Source: Anseranas semipalmata
Lineage: Eukaryota; Chordata; Aves; Anseriformes; Anseranatidae
Assembly: GCA_013399115.1 (NCBI GenBank)
Contig: VXAA01003386.1
Span: 583,059 to 647,058 of the forward strand
Reading direction: 5' to 3'
DNA: 64,000 nt
A program made the position numbers and the translations under genes. Shown here in pieces: positions 44,948-58,401 of the stretch (positions within the stretch are counted from its first letter, which is position 1; each line of letters begins with the position of its first letter). The notes under the pieces are model-generated. The model was not told the DNA's origin. It ran no database searches and saw only the letters and a list, made by a program, of their open reading frames with translations.

Positions 44948-45200
44948 CTGTGCCGGGGATTAAAGGTGAAGAGCAAAAAAGTCTGGTAGTGATGTCTGTA
45001 AGTGGGTCCAGCATTGCCTGCATCCAGGCCCCTTCCTGAATGTTTCACTGCTCTGCTGTGCTGTTAAGCCGGGCCCAGAGCAGAAGCAGTCACCTTAGGG
45101 ACCAGGCAGGAGAGAAAACAGAGCCTGGAGGGATGAGGATTGCCCGAATACAACATGGTACAACTCAAGCATTCAGTAATTTAAAGCCTAGGACCAGAAA

Positions 45201-45249
45201 TATACACACACACACACACACATACACACACATATATATATATATATAT
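45201..45249. repeat. Compound (CA)n(TA)n microsatellite
   Basis: CA units with one CATA interruption, followed by TA units, about 49 nt in all, in the intron between FN3-5 and FN3-6 exons. Likely polymorphic. Confidence 0.92.
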
Positions 45250-45996
45250 CTTTGATGGGAAGAAGAGTCCTGGAAGCATGAGGAAAAGAGATCCTTTGTA
45301 TGCATCATGGACTAACACCAAAGAATACCCTTCATAAAGACCAAACTGTACTTGTATTTCATCAAAGATCTGGAGACACCGGAAAAACAGCTTGACTGCT
45401 GCTTAAGCCTGGATCAAAGTTTATGTATCATCATTTCTACTATTTTGCAACTTTGCCTTCATTTTAAAATTATTCTTAAAAAAAAAAAAAGAATACACAG
45501 AGCAGCCAGCACACAGCAGTTTTGTCTATCACTTCTCACAACACCCACACCCAACACCCACAGCCTCAGGGAGGGTGTTGTGCACAAAGCCTGAGCTACT
45601 CCCCTTTTCCTGGCCCTGCACTGTGATGCATGGATGCATCCCAAATGGGTGATAGGCTGACTTGTGGTCAGCAAGAACAGGGTTTGCCAAAGACCAAAGC
45701 TGAACAGCTTTTAATTATGTAAATTCCTTTCTTTCCCTGGGGTCCCTCTGTGTAGCAAACTGGACCTGGCAACAGAGGCTGTTATGCTGGAGGGATTTCT
45801 CTGAGCAGGGCTGAGGGTTACTAAGAGAAAGACAGAGGGGGCTAAATCCACCCGCTGTTCAAACAAGGGACTTGGGAGCATGGGGTCACCTACTCCAGGA
45901 GCTTGTTTCCAAGCAGTTTCTTGTTCTGTATAAAAGTCTGGCCTTAAACCCACACTGGTGTGAAAACAAAGAAGTCTCGGAAAGAGAGAAAGATGC

Positions 45997-46021
45997 ATTT
46001 ATTTATTTATTTATTTATTTT
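45997..46021. repeat. (ATTT)n tetranucleotide repeat
   Basis: Six tandem ATTT units in a COL20A1 intron. Confidence 0.9.
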
Positions 46022-47463
46022 CAGAAGAGACTAAAAATGATAGGTGAGCCCTAAAGACAGCCAAGGACTCACACCCAGGCTCTGAAGTTTCTATTCTGCA
46101 GTTTTACCTGCAATGCAAAGAAGCTCTTCTGCCCACCCAGCAAAGTCTGAGGTGACCTTACAGCACATGTTGAATGAAGATTATTTGCATCTTCATTGAT
46201 CCTCCTTCCCTTTTCTGGACAAAATGAGCCTACTTTTACTGAAGCTGAACCAAGTTTTGCTGAGAGCTGAATCAGGCTGGAGGCTGTTGCTGTGCATCAC
46301 CGCAAGGTAAAGCGGAGAAGAAAACAAGTGTGGGAGGAAAAGTCACTTCAACGGTGCTATTATTAGTGCTGTGCTATACCTCTGCATCTTTGATGTCTGC
46401 ACTGGCTATTTTATTCAGCTGACATAAGTGGAGACTCTGTTTAAGTGAACAAAAGGAAAGTTAAGTAAACTCTTCCGAGTCGGGTTTATTCTGGAAAGCC
46501 CGCAGGCCCAGCAGAATCTGATGGCATGGATCTGACAGCCAGGGGAAAGGTCAGCTCCCGAAGCTGCCCAGGGGAAGGAAGCATCTCTGACACAGGACAC
46601 CATCTGTGCTTTTGATTGCCTCCTGAGCCTCTGCTCCCTACTCCTCCACAGGAGGAATCCCAGGCTGCTCGCTCTCGGGTCTAGCCAGCATCACAGACAC
46701 ATTTCCAAGTAAGAGCAAAGCCCTGGAGTCCACTCCATCAGAATACCCATCTGCAGTGATCATATAGGTCATATTTTTTCCCTCATTGCCATGGGTTGAA
46801 GCTTTCTCCCCACATTTCAACCCCTTTTGTTTACAATGTGTGCTCTGCTAGGAATAGCTCCCCGAGGAGCTGGAGAAAGGACGTGAAGACATGTCCCAGC
46901 CCCAGGCTGGAGGAGCTGCTGGCACAGCATAGCTAGAGCAGCAGGAGACAAACCCTCTGTCATTCCCACCCAAACTGCTCTCTTGTTCTTCACACTGAAG
47001 AGGATGCACTCTGCTCTGGTGACAGAAACTTCCAACGAAATGACACTCCATGAGCAGATAGGGAGGATGGGAAGGGATAACATCCCTTGTATCCATGTGC
47101 CCACATCACATTGCAGCCTTTCCACTGCATGGGATAGTCTCTGCGTCGCCACGTACAAAGAGCTGCACATCTTAACTCCAAAAGCAATTTTTACTCCCTC
47201 TTGCTCTCTCTGAATATGTAATCAGACCATTACAACTTAAACACTAAGTCCTGTGCTACAAGATAAGAAGGGATCTGCACCGTATGATTCTTTTGCCAAC
47301 GTTTGTTCCTTTTCCAGCCAAAGCTGTTCAGCCATTTTCAGCTGAATTCACAAATACTTTAGGGAAAAAGCTTAAACCATAATTTTGAAACAAATTTTGT
47401 GCCTGCCAGAAAGAAGAAAAACCTTGTCCCAATCCCACAGAACACCACCACAGTAATGAACAT

Positions 47464-47488
47464 TTTTGTTTGTTTGTTTGTTTGTTTT
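47464..47488. repeat. (TTTG)n tetranucleotide repeat
   Basis: About six tandem TTTG units in a COL20A1 intron. Confidence 0.9.
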
Positions 47489-49762
47489 ATAAAAGAGGAT
47501 GATGTTTCTGATGACTTGTTGTCTGTGAGGGACAGGTTTACGCAGGGTCCTTTGAATATAACCCATTTGGCCTTGAAATGAGGTCTGTCAGGTGGGGGAA
47601 GAGGACAAGTGGTCCTGAATAAAATGAACTTGGTGTTTTCACCCCACCTCTGGGTGGGAGTGCGGTTCCACTTCACGAAATTGGCATGCACAGAGCATCA
47701 CTCTGACCTGGCATTTTCCCCCTTAATCTTCAAAAATAAACAGTTCTGGGGAGAATGAAGGACAGGAAGAAAAACTTGTGTTAGCAGTGCTTCCTGCTGA
47801 GTTTCACTTCAGCTCCTGCCCTTAAATTTCAGTATTTCTTGTAAATTCTATTGAAACATTTTTAAGAGGAACTTCGTGACTTGACCTATTCCTGTGTAAG
47901 GGGATGCTGCCAAGAGAGGAAAAGAGAACAGAAATGATGAAAGGAAGAGTGTTTTTCATTGCCCTCTATACCATACTTTTGTTTTTGTTCAGCACATACT
48001 GATCACAGCCATTCATCAGGTTGCAACCCAAAGTCTGCAATTCTGAGAACTAGGTAGCTTTCACTGGCGTTTCAGCCCCTAACATTTCATTTTATAATGA
48101 AATTTAAGGTGCAGATGGCTCATAAAACCAAACCAAAGGTTTGGGGTTCTCCAGATAAAATAGGAGATTGTCTTTCTTTAGCTGAATGAGTAACCATTCA
48201 CCAGCTGTGCCATGTAGATTGGTGGTGTTGGACATCCTAGCCACTTACAACTGCACAGTACGAGATGGCAGCTTTTGCTTGAAAATGTAAAGGTTTGCAA
48301 TATAACCAACTCCCAGAATTACCCAGAGTCTTGTCTAATGCCATGTCTCCCCATGCACCCATTGCACAGTCCTTATACAATTTACTAGCATCCACAAGTT
48401 TCCTCTGCACTGCCCAAGATCAGCACTGCCTCCTGGAAGCCATCAGGCACCCCTTCTCCTGTGCTGCTTCTCCCACACGGGCACTTCTTTCTTAGAACAT
48501 CTAACAGAACGAATCATTATCAAACACATCGATTGCACACACAAACACTGGCTCTGAGAGGTACATGGCACTGTCCTGACTGCTCGTGCAAAATGACCAG
48601 CAACACCCAGGCACTGAGGCTCCCATTTGTCTGTCCAGCTGCACACTTGATTTCTTTGAGCACTTTGCTTTCTTCACAGAGTAAGGCAAAGACTGATGTC
48701 CCTGGTGCATCCCTGTTCCTGAACAACAACAGCAGATGACAAACAGAAGCCAAACTGTCTTCCCTGTCCTGCTGGGGTGCCAATGCCAACAAGGAGTGGC
48801 TTGCCCCAACACACCTAGAAGAGCACCATCACGTGTCATTTGCAGTGGGCTGAGGCAGCTCCTTTAACGTTTTGAAATTCATGTTTTAAAATAGCCATTC
48901 ACTTCTATGAAGCCTCTAAACAGCCCTATTATGCCCCCCCACCCCCTTTTTAATAGAGCTATAGGATGCTTTTATTATTTATTTTTTCTTGTTGGCATGC
49001 AGCTCCTAGGTACTTGCCTGAGGTAGCTTTCTGTAAACAAATGATATTATTATTCATTATTAATAAAACCTGAGCTTCTTATTCCAGGATTGCCATTTAT
49101 TCTGAGCTTCATCACCTCAACAGCAGCCTAAAAGAGTTTATTCTGCAAAAGAAGTTGAGAGCTGAGAGATGGAGGAAAGGACTTCCACTGCTGAATGAAT
49201 TGTATTCCATTCACTGCCAACAAAGCCATTATACGGGCAATATTAATTAAGAGGACCTCTGGGAGTACCACTTTTTAACCTCATATCCTGCCTGAACAAA
49301 GCGAGATTTAGATAATGCTTCCACGCAGAGCCTGCCTGCAGGATTCTCTCTCATTTTTTAAGTGCCCTCAGAAGATGCACAGCTCAGCAATGATGTAGTT
49401 GAAGAAATCCTCACCCTCCTTAACAGACAATATTTTACTAACAGGAAACATTCATTAGGCAGCACGGTGACACATTCAGCTGAACACCCTACAAAAAGCC
49501 AATGCATTTGCATCAATACACCAGACAGAAGGGGAAAGCAATGTATCGACCCCCTTATGCTTGCCCAGCCTATTTTTCTCAGGAGAAATTCAGAACACTA
49601 AGATGGGAGCCTAAATATCTCTAGCCACTTTTAGACATTCAGATTTGGGTTTTCAGAGCTGCAGAAGAACAGATCTGAGCTGCTGGTCTATGCTTGGGTC
49701 TGAGGCATCCCATGTCCTCTTTATTATCCCTAGGCCATGGATGCTGAGCATTGATCACTTAC

Positions 49763-49895
49763 TGGTCCTGTGCTGAATAGAAACTGTGTCGCTTCGAGCA
49801 CCATCTTTGTAGTAGGCCCAAATGGATATTTTATAGTCCGTGTTCTTCTGCAAGCCTGGCAGGATGGCGGTTGCCACATTTCCAGCGATGGAGAG
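49763..49895 (-). CDS. COL20A1: COL20A1 exon: FN3-5, second half
   Basis: The acceptor is CCCTGCTGTAG and the donor GTAAGT, phase 0 to 1, 133 nt. It codes LSIAGNVATAILPGLQKNTD and then YKISIWAYYKDGARSDTV, close to the collagen XX motif YYRDGARSD. Confidence 0.95.
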
Positions 49896-50973
49896 CTACA
49901 GCAGGGCAAGAAATGAGCCAGTTGAATTCCCAGACTTCCCCAAGCTAGTTCATGCCATCCAAGTGTCTGGCTCACAGATTGCCTTTAGGCACAAATGAGT
50001 TAGCACGTGGCTTTTGGGACAAAGTCAACTTTTGTGAGTTGCACAAATCTAAGCAAAGGCAAAGTTCCAGCCCTAATTAATGCAGAGTAGATGCCCATGC
50101 ATTGCTGGCCAGTTATATTTAACAGCTATTTCAGTACCACAACATAGTGCTCTGATACAAGGTAGTCAACCTGCTGTGAGCATGAAATCACTCTGCTCAG
50201 TTTCCATCTTTTAGATGTACTGGGGATAGAAGCCCCAGTACACCCCTATTCGAGCCTAAATGTGAAGCATTGTATGGAAGTCTCATACACATTTGACCCA
50301 CTTCAACTGCTGTTTGCACTCATACTGAAAACAGGGGCTTGAGATGAAAGAGGCCACCTTGTCCTTCTGCACCCCTGCTGCACCAGCTCTGTCTCTGGTC
50401 ATTCTCCTCCGTATACTCCCCAGTAGGACCTCATCCTTCTTGAAGAGCAGTATCCCCAAAGCAGTAACTGCTTACCACCACTATAAATACTTGAGTATTA
50501 TCTTTGTCTTTTCCAGAACAACTTGACATTGCGGGCTGGTGATTCTCTGCAACCCCAGATCTTTTTCTACTGAATTGCTTCTTAGCTATTTATTCTGCAT
50601 CCTGTATACCTGTAGTTAATTATTCCTGCCTAAGCTTAATACTTTCTGCTTGTTCCTATTGAATTTCATCCTTGAGTTTTTTCCAGAACATTTCTGCAAT
50701 CTTCCCAGAGCAAGGGACACTCCAACCCTGCCGCCCTGCTGTCCCTCCTGCTTCCAGCACTCAAGGTGACGACTGCACTGAGCAGAGCCAGGCCCAGGAC
50801 AGGCTCTATCTTACTGCATAGGCTCCTCCAGCCGGCTGGTGATCTGCTGAATTTCCTGAGTGCATTAACCTGAATAGATTTACTTCTCTCTCTGCCACTC
50901 TTGCAGGTGAGTGCAGAGCCATCGAGCAGGCACAAATCCAACCCAGCCTCCCCAGCTGTGCGCAGCTCCATAC

Positions 50974-51116
50974 CTCCTGAGGCTTCTCTTCACCAACTGT
51001 GCTCCATTTGATCTGATAGACAACCACGTCGGAGGCAGCGACAGCTTCCCACTGCAGTCGGAGGCTGTTCCCGGAGAGCTCGGTAACCTTCAGTGCCCGC
51101 GGCGGGGGGACCTTCA
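50974..51116 (-). CDS. COL20A1: COL20A1 exon: FN3-5, first half
   Basis: The acceptor is GCGTCCCTCAG and the donor GTATGG, phase 1 to 0, 143 nt. It codes PPPRALKVTELSGNSLRLQW and then VVVYQIKWSTVGEE. Confidence 0.95.
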
Positions 51117-51635
51117 CTGAGGGACGCAGAAGGAAAAGGAGCTGAAGCGCAGGCACTGACAGCGCCTTGTCAGAGCCAAGGTGGGGAGCAGATGGTCGGG
51201 GAGCAAAACATCAGCCAAGCAGATGTCTGAGACCAGCCTGTCTTTCACTTCTTCAGACCCAAATGACAGCAACCATCAGGACAGAGAGCAGTAAATTACT
51301 TTTAAAACCCTCATTAAGGAGGGTTATTTCATTTGTGGAGAGGACATGTATCACTGATACTGTAAAGAGGAGAAGGCTCCCAAGGACACAGAGGTTAGCA
51401 ATACATAGTGCTTTTTCTTCATTTGCTTTCTTCCTTTATTCCTCCAATTCCATTTTAAACATAACAGAGTTGGGCATATTCCACACACAAAGAACAACAG
51501 ACATTTGGGTTTTTTGCAAGGTTTTTGGTCACAACCTTTTGGGACCAGTCTTCAAAACATCCCGGTTTAGACACACACACTAACCAATTTTGTCATCTGT
51601 AAATAGGACAAAGAACATTTCCATTCCCTACTTAC

Positions 51636-51765
51636 ATGTGGTAATGTTGCCAGTAATTGGGAAGGAGTTGCCTTCATCGTACATAGATCTGACAGTGATG
51701 AAGTACTGGGTAAGGGAGGACAAAGGCCTCAGGACGGTGGATGTTGCAGTGCCAGGAACCTCGAC
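51636..51765 (-). CDS. COL20A1: COL20A1 exon: FN3-4, second half
   Basis: The acceptor is CCATTGCAG and the donor GTAAGT, phase 0 to 1, 130 nt. It codes VEVPGTATSTVLRPLSSLTQ and then YFITVRSMYDEGNS. An NIT sequon is near the end. Confidence 0.95.
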
Positions 51766-51970
51766 CTGCAATGGAGGAGCAGGATGAGTTCGGAGAGAAG
51801 TGTGGGGACAGCTGCAAAGGGGTTAGCACACAGCTGGCAACTGCCACAAAAGGTCCTGTTTCAGAGTTAAAATGCTGCCAGCAGATAGCCCTCCCTGAGC
51901 CACGGAGAACAGGGCAGTATCTGACTTCCCACGCCTTTCCTCGCCTTCCACCGGCTCCTCGAGGACTCAC

Positions 51971-52110
51971 CTCCCCGGTGTTGCTCCCTCTGCTCGACTC
52001 GTAGGTGACGTGGTGAGCCTTCACCGCCTGAGACGCGGCCTCCCAGCTGACTCGGACGGACGCGTGGCTGAGCTCGGAGAAGCTCAGGTATCTGGGAGGA
52101 CTCAAGGCCA
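51971..52110 (-). CDS. COL20A1: COL20A1 exon: FN3-4, first half
   Basis: The acceptor is GTTGTTGCAG and the donor GTGAGT, phase 1 to 0, 140 nt. It codes PRYLSFSELSHASVRVSWEA and then the strand HHVTYESSRG. Confidence 0.95.
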
Positions 52111-52460
52111 CTGCAACAACATTTGGTGACAGCACACCAGGGTTTTAAAGGCCGCACGAAGTCAACTCCATTGGCTGCCTCCTGCTGCTCTTAGATGACT
52201 CTGCCTTGAACTAAGTAATTCCCGTTTTCTCCCCTAACAAAAAGACCTCAGGGAACAGCTCTTTCAGGAGTCCTCTTTTACTAGGGGAAAACAGTCCTTT
52301 TCACAGCTCACCAAGTGATTAGAGATCCCCTTAGGGACCAGTATTCACTTAAGATGAGGAAGGGTTTACAAGCCACAGGCACAATACGAGAAGCACCTAA
52401 TGTAACAAATCTATCCTGCCTGAACTGTTTAAAAACAGCTTAATAAGCAGCAGCACTTAC

Positions 52461-52584
52461 AGGTGGTTTCCTGGATGCTGGCTGGATCACTTGCGTCTTC
52501 CCCATACATTGCATACACCGCGACAGAGTACTCCGTGCTGGGTGACAGCCCATCCAGCAGGACCTCAGGCTGGGCCACCTTCAC
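52461..52584 (-). CDS. COL20A1: COL20A1 exon: FN3-3, second half
   Basis: The acceptor is CTGTTGACAG and the donor GTAAGT, phase 0 to 1, 124 nt. It codes [20 protein letters not shown] and ends with SIQETT. Confidence 0.95.
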
Positions 52585-54113
52585 CTGTCAACAGAGTGCA
52601 GTCTGGGGGTTCCCTTCAGTTCTGGGGTACCCTCCAAAGCCATGAGCAGAGCAAGACCTTACAGAGGCACAGGCCAATGTCCCTTTCATAACACTAGTGA
52701 CACTTGACCCCTTGGATAGGTGCTTTACAGCAGTCAGAGCGTCTCTGCTTCCCTTCCCAAGGGATACCAAGCACATTTGGGGTTCACATCACCTTCTCCC
52801 ACCATGACCTGCAGAGGTATAAATCTCTTATACAGAGATGATGTTATTGGTTTGGTTGGATCTGGGGACATTTGCAGTGAGCAGGAAGCGATTCTTTGCT
52901 TCTCAATGAGATTTTCCTGGGAAATTCACTAAAATGGAAAGATGAGCAGGAAAGTAGAAAGCAGAGCAGCTTCCATGACTGAAAATATGAAGTTTCATGT
53001 TGTTTTCTGACCACAGTATCCCAAACCCATATTCTTAGTGAAAGTCCCCCTAAAAGGAAGGCGTAGCAGGAAGCTGGCATAGGTCTCCTCTATTCATAGA
53101 CATCCTGCAGCGGCACCCCCCAGGACAGGGCACAGCCCAGGAGAGCGAGCAGTGCTGCTGCTTCTCCCCTCGACACCGAGGCAACAACATCCCTGTCTCA
53201 TACTGCGAGAAAGGGTGGGAGTGATGCAAAGAAGTTGAGGTTTTAAGTGGGAGATGAGGATCCCATTTTCCTCGGGGGCCTGGAAAGCCGGGCTTGCAGA
53301 AGAGCTGCCTGCTGCACGCAGGGCCATAGCGGCCGGGCTGCTGCCACCTGCCGCTAACACAGCGCAGCCACAGCTCTCCTGTCGGAGCCCGCTTGCTGCA
53401 GAAATCCACCCGGGGCACTTTCAGGAGTCTGCACAGATTTATAAAAGGCTGGGAACATTTTAATGCTGGTTTCTCAGACATCCCATAGCCCTAGTGCATT
53501 GAACTCTTACTGTGTGTAGATCAAATAACTGCAGAAATGTTCTAATATGCTAAAATACAATTTTAAATGTTGGCTTCTATTTAAATGTTCTGAATGTTAA
53601 AAAAGAAAAAAATGCAATTGTACATTGAAAGTGGAGTACAAGCCTTAATTGCTGCTGTTGCTGTGCCATCAGGAGGGGAATCTGAGTCAAAGAGGTGATG
53701 CACATTCCTACAGGTACTCCAGACAACTTATTAACATGCACACATGACAAAGGGACCTTAGAAGTTTTTAAGGATTTTCCCCTCACTGAGCATTGTTTTA
53801 TTTTATACAGTTTCATAATTCTCTCTTTAGAGGTCAGTGAAAACTGCCCTAACAAATTTTCAATTAACATTTTTAGATAGACAAAACTAAGGCTTTTCTG
53901 TATAGCCTCAAGGATACAGAAATTACTCTTGGGGCTGCAGAGATGTGAGTCCAGTCTCTGGGCTCCCAGAGATTTCTATGTTTCAGGCCTGCTTTATACA
54001 AAATGGTCAGTACTTAAATCCCACATAGAGAGGCAGGATTTCACTTTGGCCTAAAGTAAATGAGAACAGTCCAGAGAGAGCAAAAACATTGTTGTTATTC
54101 TCAGGAACCCTAC

Positions 54114-54259
54114 CTCCGTTGTATAGTCCTCTGCTCCATCAGGGGCTGCTGAGCAGAGCACCAGGTACTGCGTCGCTCCCTGGGCTGCCTCCCAGCTCAG
54201 CCTGATGCTGTTGTGGCTCAGCTCAGAGACGCGCAGGGAGCGGGGGGAAGACAGAGGCA
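54114..54259 (-). CDS. COL20A1: COL20A1 exon: FN3-3, first half
   Basis: The acceptor is TTTTTTCCCCCAG and the donor GTAGGG, phase 1 to 0, 146 nt. It codes the FN3 core SIRLSWEAAQGATQYLVLCS and ends GAEDYTTE. Confidence 0.95.
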
Positions 54260-54769
54260 CTGGGGGAAAAAAAAGACATCTTCAGTGTGTGAGCTCTGAG
54301 ACAGCTCAAACCCCAGAGGAGAGCTGGTTTTACAACAGCTGCTGCAAGCTGGTGGGCATCCATCCCATGTCTAACACAGTGGAGTGATCACTTTACAAAG
54401 AATAGGATTAATTCATCTGCGGCCCAAAGACAGAAAAGTGGCAGGGTGTTGCAAGACATTTCTAGCGTGGTGTGTTACTGCCATAACAGGGTGAGCTCAG
54501 CACAGCGGTGTTAAATGGTGGTGCAGAATGACATAGGTGATGACCCCAAAGGTCTCTGGTCAAAGCAGGGCCACATTCAAGAAGGATGCTCAGGGCCTTG
54601 TCCAGGCAAGTTGTAAACATCTCCAAGGATGGAGATAGACAGACCATCTGAACCTGGGGGAGGTGGGAAAATACAATGCCAGGCTCCAGACTGAGCTGGT
54701 TGCAAAGATAGAGCTTTGTTCACCTGTCATGACCATGCATTGGAGTAATCCTCCCTACTCACGACCTAC

Positions 54770-54899
54770 ATGTGGAGGTGACGCCTCGCAGCCCATCCCC
54801 AACAGCTGTGTCATAAATAGGAAACACCGACACCAGATACTCTGTGTGCGAGGTCAAGTTGGAAAGCCTCAAAGAGGAGACTGCTCCGTCTAAAATCAC
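54770..54899 (-). CDS. COL20A1: COL20A1 exon: FN3-2, second half
   Basis: The acceptor is TGCTTTCAG and the donor GTAGGT, phase 0 to 1, 130 nt. It codes VILDGAVSSLRLSNLTSHTE followed by the Tyr-corner strand YLVSVFPIYD. An NLT sequon is present. Confidence 0.95.
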
Positions 54900-55179
54900 C
54901 TGAAAGCACAAAGGAGGGCTGTCAAGACAGGGAGGTTCCAGCTGCTCTCTAGCAAAAGAACAGCCTTCCCTGGCAAGCATGGCTTCTTTGTAGCACATCT
55001 GTGCCCAGAAACATGAAGTCCGATTGCCCTCTGAATTTTGTGACAGCTAGTATCTCTGGGGAGGCTCTCCTGCCCTCCCCAAAGTAAGGAGATAGGAGGC
55101 TGTAAGCATTCCTGTCCTCTAAGGATTGGATCTGTACAAACACCAAGCATAAGGCCCTAATCATGCTCTCACTGAAATG

Positions 55180-55290
55180 AATGGAATAGTTCAGTTGGAA
55201 GGGACCTACAAATCTAATCAAGTCCAATTGTCTTACCACTTCAGGCCTAACCAAAAGTTAAAGCATATTATTAAGGGCAATACATCAAGT
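55180..55290 (-). mobile_element. CR1 LINE fragment, minus orientation
   Basis: The plus strand reads GGAATAGTTCAGTTGGAAGG, then GACCTACAAATCTAATCAAG and TCCAATTGTC. This is the reverse complement of a CR1 3' end (GTTGGACTAGAT...GGTCCCTTCCAAC). It is diverged and truncated, inside the FN3-2 intron. Confidence 0.8.
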
Positions 55291-55663
55291 ATTTGGATTT
55301 GAATTTCTGATTCTTTATATCTTTCACAGATGAGCATCCTTGGACAGCTCCATGCACCTGTGTGTCCTCTTTCAGTCAAAAGAGATGTTTTAGGGAGGGG
55401 ATAAGACTGTGCAAGAGAAAGCTCTGCATCGGCACGGCTTGCAGTAGTTCTAACAACATGGTGTTTATCCCATTTCCTCTTCTGTCTTGCCATCCTATCA
55501 GCTTATCGCATTTACATTCAGTGTTTGTTTAATTTCACCTCTGACTTCAGCTGATGTCCTGTGATAACTGCTCTCCTACCCTCATCTCTTTTTCTACTCG
55601 ACAAATTCCCAGCCCCCATCTGGAAGGTACTGCAGCCTCGGATGGCCAAGAAAGGCCTCTCAC

Positions 55664-55836
55664 CTCCTTGGGGCTGCCACCCCTCGATGGGTAATACACA
55701 ATCCGGTATTTCTTCGGTGGTCTCAGAGGAGGACTCCAAGTCAAGTGCATGCTCTTAGAGGTCACGGCTGATATTTTAAGGTCAGTTGGGCTCAGCTGGG
55801 GACCCATGTTTGTGGGGATATCTTTCACAGTGCTAC
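55664..55836 (-). CDS. COL20A1: COL20A1 exon: FN3-2, first half
   Basis: The acceptor is AATTACTAG and the donor GTGAGA, phase 1 to 0, 173 nt. It ends a linker (STVKDIPTNMGPQLSP) and carries the FN3 tryptophan strand, with SMHLTWSPP and KYRIVYYPSRGG visible. Confidence 0.94.
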
Positions 55837-57160
55837 CTAGTAATTAAAAATACAATTACTTTCTTATAGTCAGACTTCTTATACCAAATGTACTTTCTAG
55901 CTCATAAATATGAGTGGCATTTTTCAAATCAAGTTGCAGTCCCCTTCTCTACAGAGTATAGAAACTGTTCCAAACTGCTGTAAAATAAATATTTAAAAAT
56001 TGAGCATACAGAGAACATAAATACTCCGTGGAGAACAGGCTGTGCATTTTGCTGGGTGCTGGGAATATTTTTTCAACAGAAATCTGTATTTTTGCCTGTA
56101 TACAAAAGATGACCCAGCTTTTTCAATTATGAAGATCTGTCAAAATGAAACAGAAGATGTTTTCTTGGCTTCTTGTTCTATGCATCCCATCTTTCTTTAG
56201 GCTAATCTGCACCTGTGAAAATATGTCCAATTATATCAAACAAGTACAAATTAATAAGAATGAATCAAATTATTTCTATGAATCTCCAGAGTATTAAAAT
56301 AAAAGTGCTCTTGAAAGTTTGGTTTTCTCATTCTCCTTAGGCAAATCTTACAGCGAGATGGAAATATGTACATAATATTCCTCCTGAGGAATCTGAGCTA
56401 ACATCTGGAGTAGTTCTTCACTCTTGTTCATCATACAAGCTGCCCTCCAGCAAAAAATAAAATAAAATAAAAAACAGACTTTGGTTTTAACTTGAAAATG
56501 CCTCAGAGATTACTTAAAGTAAAGGGTGGGAAAAAAATGTGTTTAGATATGCTATCTCCTCTTCCTATCTCCAGATTTTCTTCAAACACTCTCCTTAATA
56601 CATTCCCAAATTAGCCCTTTTGCTTCTTCTTCCTCCTGTTGGAAGAAACTCGGAGAAGAAGATGGTTACAACATATTTATCACACAGTAGGATAATTGAG
56701 ATGGGAATAGAAGCCCCCTCTTCCCTACAATGCTAGTTATTTCCATTAGGTGATTATATCCACCAGGAGGAATCTGACCCCCTGGTAACAATGGCTGTTG
56801 CCTGACAGGCCAAGAGCAGAAAATTAAACTAAGAGCAGCAGAATGGAAACAACTGAAAGTTTCTCTGTGGCTTGCTAAAGACAGCAGGGAGTGAGGATGG
56901 AAGAGCTGCATCCAAAGGGTCTTGTAAAAGACAATGATCACAGCAGGGCCTGGCCAACCTGTTGACATGGCAAGGACCATTTTCAAGCAGCAATAGGGCT
57001 GAGAAAGGAGATCAGCATGGGAGGAGAAGAGCTAGATGGTGCTGAGAAGGTGGTGGAGCTCATGGAGGGAAAGGTATGAGAAAGGATGGAGACTGATGGC
57101 AAGGAATGACGCTAGCAAGTGGAAGGAAGCTCAGCCCTCACTGGGGAGGTTTCACTTCAC

Positions 57161-57325
57161 CTGCATTTTCCTTGTTGCTCTTCTCTTTGATCCTGGTGCA
57201 CAGGACCCGGGTGAGCCTGCCAACCAGATTGCTCAGCAGGGGGAAATCCAGCACGTTGTACACCGTGAGCTCCAGCGGCTCCGAGGCCACCTGCTTCAGC
57301 TCGGCCTCGTCTGCGTTCTTCACCC
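57161..57325 (-). CDS. COL20A1: COL20A1 exon: VWA domain part 4 (C-terminal helix)
   Basis: The acceptor is TGTTTGCAG and the donor GTGAAG, 165 nt, phase 1 to 1. It starts GVKNADEAELKQVAS, the usual VWA strand-helix (VKNADEAEL), and ends with the basic helix and linker RIKEKSNKENA. Confidence 0.95.
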
Positions 57326-58348
57326 CTGCAAACAGAGCAGAGCGTGAGGCTGAGAAAACTCCTCAGCGAGGAGCAGCTTCTGCCTCTTGCTTGCATGGTG
57401 GGCTGCTCTGCAGACCAAGCCCCACAGCAGAGAACTGATTTTGCTTTCCAGTGCTAGACTTAAGGTCATCTTAGCATTGCCCAAGTGAGGCAGGGATCCC
57501 ACCTGGTTGTCTGAGTCCAAGATCATTATCTTAACAGCTTTGCTAGCCTCCTTCCCACCTTGCTGTTGCAGTGAGAACTAAGGTGCTTTTGAGATTAATA
57601 CTCAGGTCCTGATGTCTAAGGACCAACCAATGTGACCTTCCTCTAGCCAGGGAGGAAAAGCATGGACCCCAGACAGGACCAGAGCTCCAAGTGATTTCAT
57701 GTGCGCAGCTTTTAATCCATTGTGCTGCCCGACACGCAGCTGAGGCTCAGCAGCTACACTCAGTCCATGAAAGAAATCCCAGTGCCAGCCACTTAGGTAC
57801 ATAACCCTATGTAATAAACCCTTGTTTGTGTGTTCCCAACTTAAATTAGAACTTAAAGTGTTGGGGATTGCAATTTTAGGAGCGTTTTCTATGTAACTTT
57901 ATTATCCATGTGTTACTCTTTAGAAGACCTGGTTAGTCATCAAAGACAGAGCTGCTCAAGACAATTTTGTATCTCATTATTACTTGCAGATAGTGAAGAG
58001 CAGATAATGTTATTATTCAGAGAAATGGGAAGTTTTGAGAGGTGGTAATTACAAAGGAGATCTCCTGTCCTCCCCAGTACAATGTTCTCTTGCCTAATTT
58101 CACAGCTGAGAATATTGTTCTCATGGCACAGGTTTCTGAGACTGGCAAAGGTCTTTAAAGATGGGAGGTGTAAAATCTCTCATGTGAACAACTATTTTTT
58201 TTTTTCTAAACTAACAAAATCCTATTTGAAGACACTGCCTGTGCTGAATAAATGACTTAATTCTCTTCTCAGCCACAATGCAACGGGGTCCTACTTACTA
58301 CTTAACTTTACAGCTTTGGGATGTTCTTATCTAAGTTGAGGGAACATA

Positions 58349-58401
58349 ATATGTTCATATGTTTATATAATATGAACATATATGTTCATAATATGTTCAT
58401 A
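58349..58401. repeat. AT-rich inverted and tandem repeat
   Basis: ATATGTTCATAT (58349-58360) pairs perfectly with ATATGAACATAT (58370-58381) around a 9-nt loop. Further ATGTTCATA copies follow at 58382 and 58393. It lies 70 nt downstream (in gene sense) of the third VWA exon. Confidence 0.85.

Larger units (their letters stand above)
44948..49762 (-). other. COL20A1: COL20A1 intron between FN3-5 and FN3-6 (4.8 kb)
   Basis: It contains the three microsatellites listed above and no recognisable exon or gene. Phase 1 on both sides lets the flanking exons join directly. Confidence 0.65.
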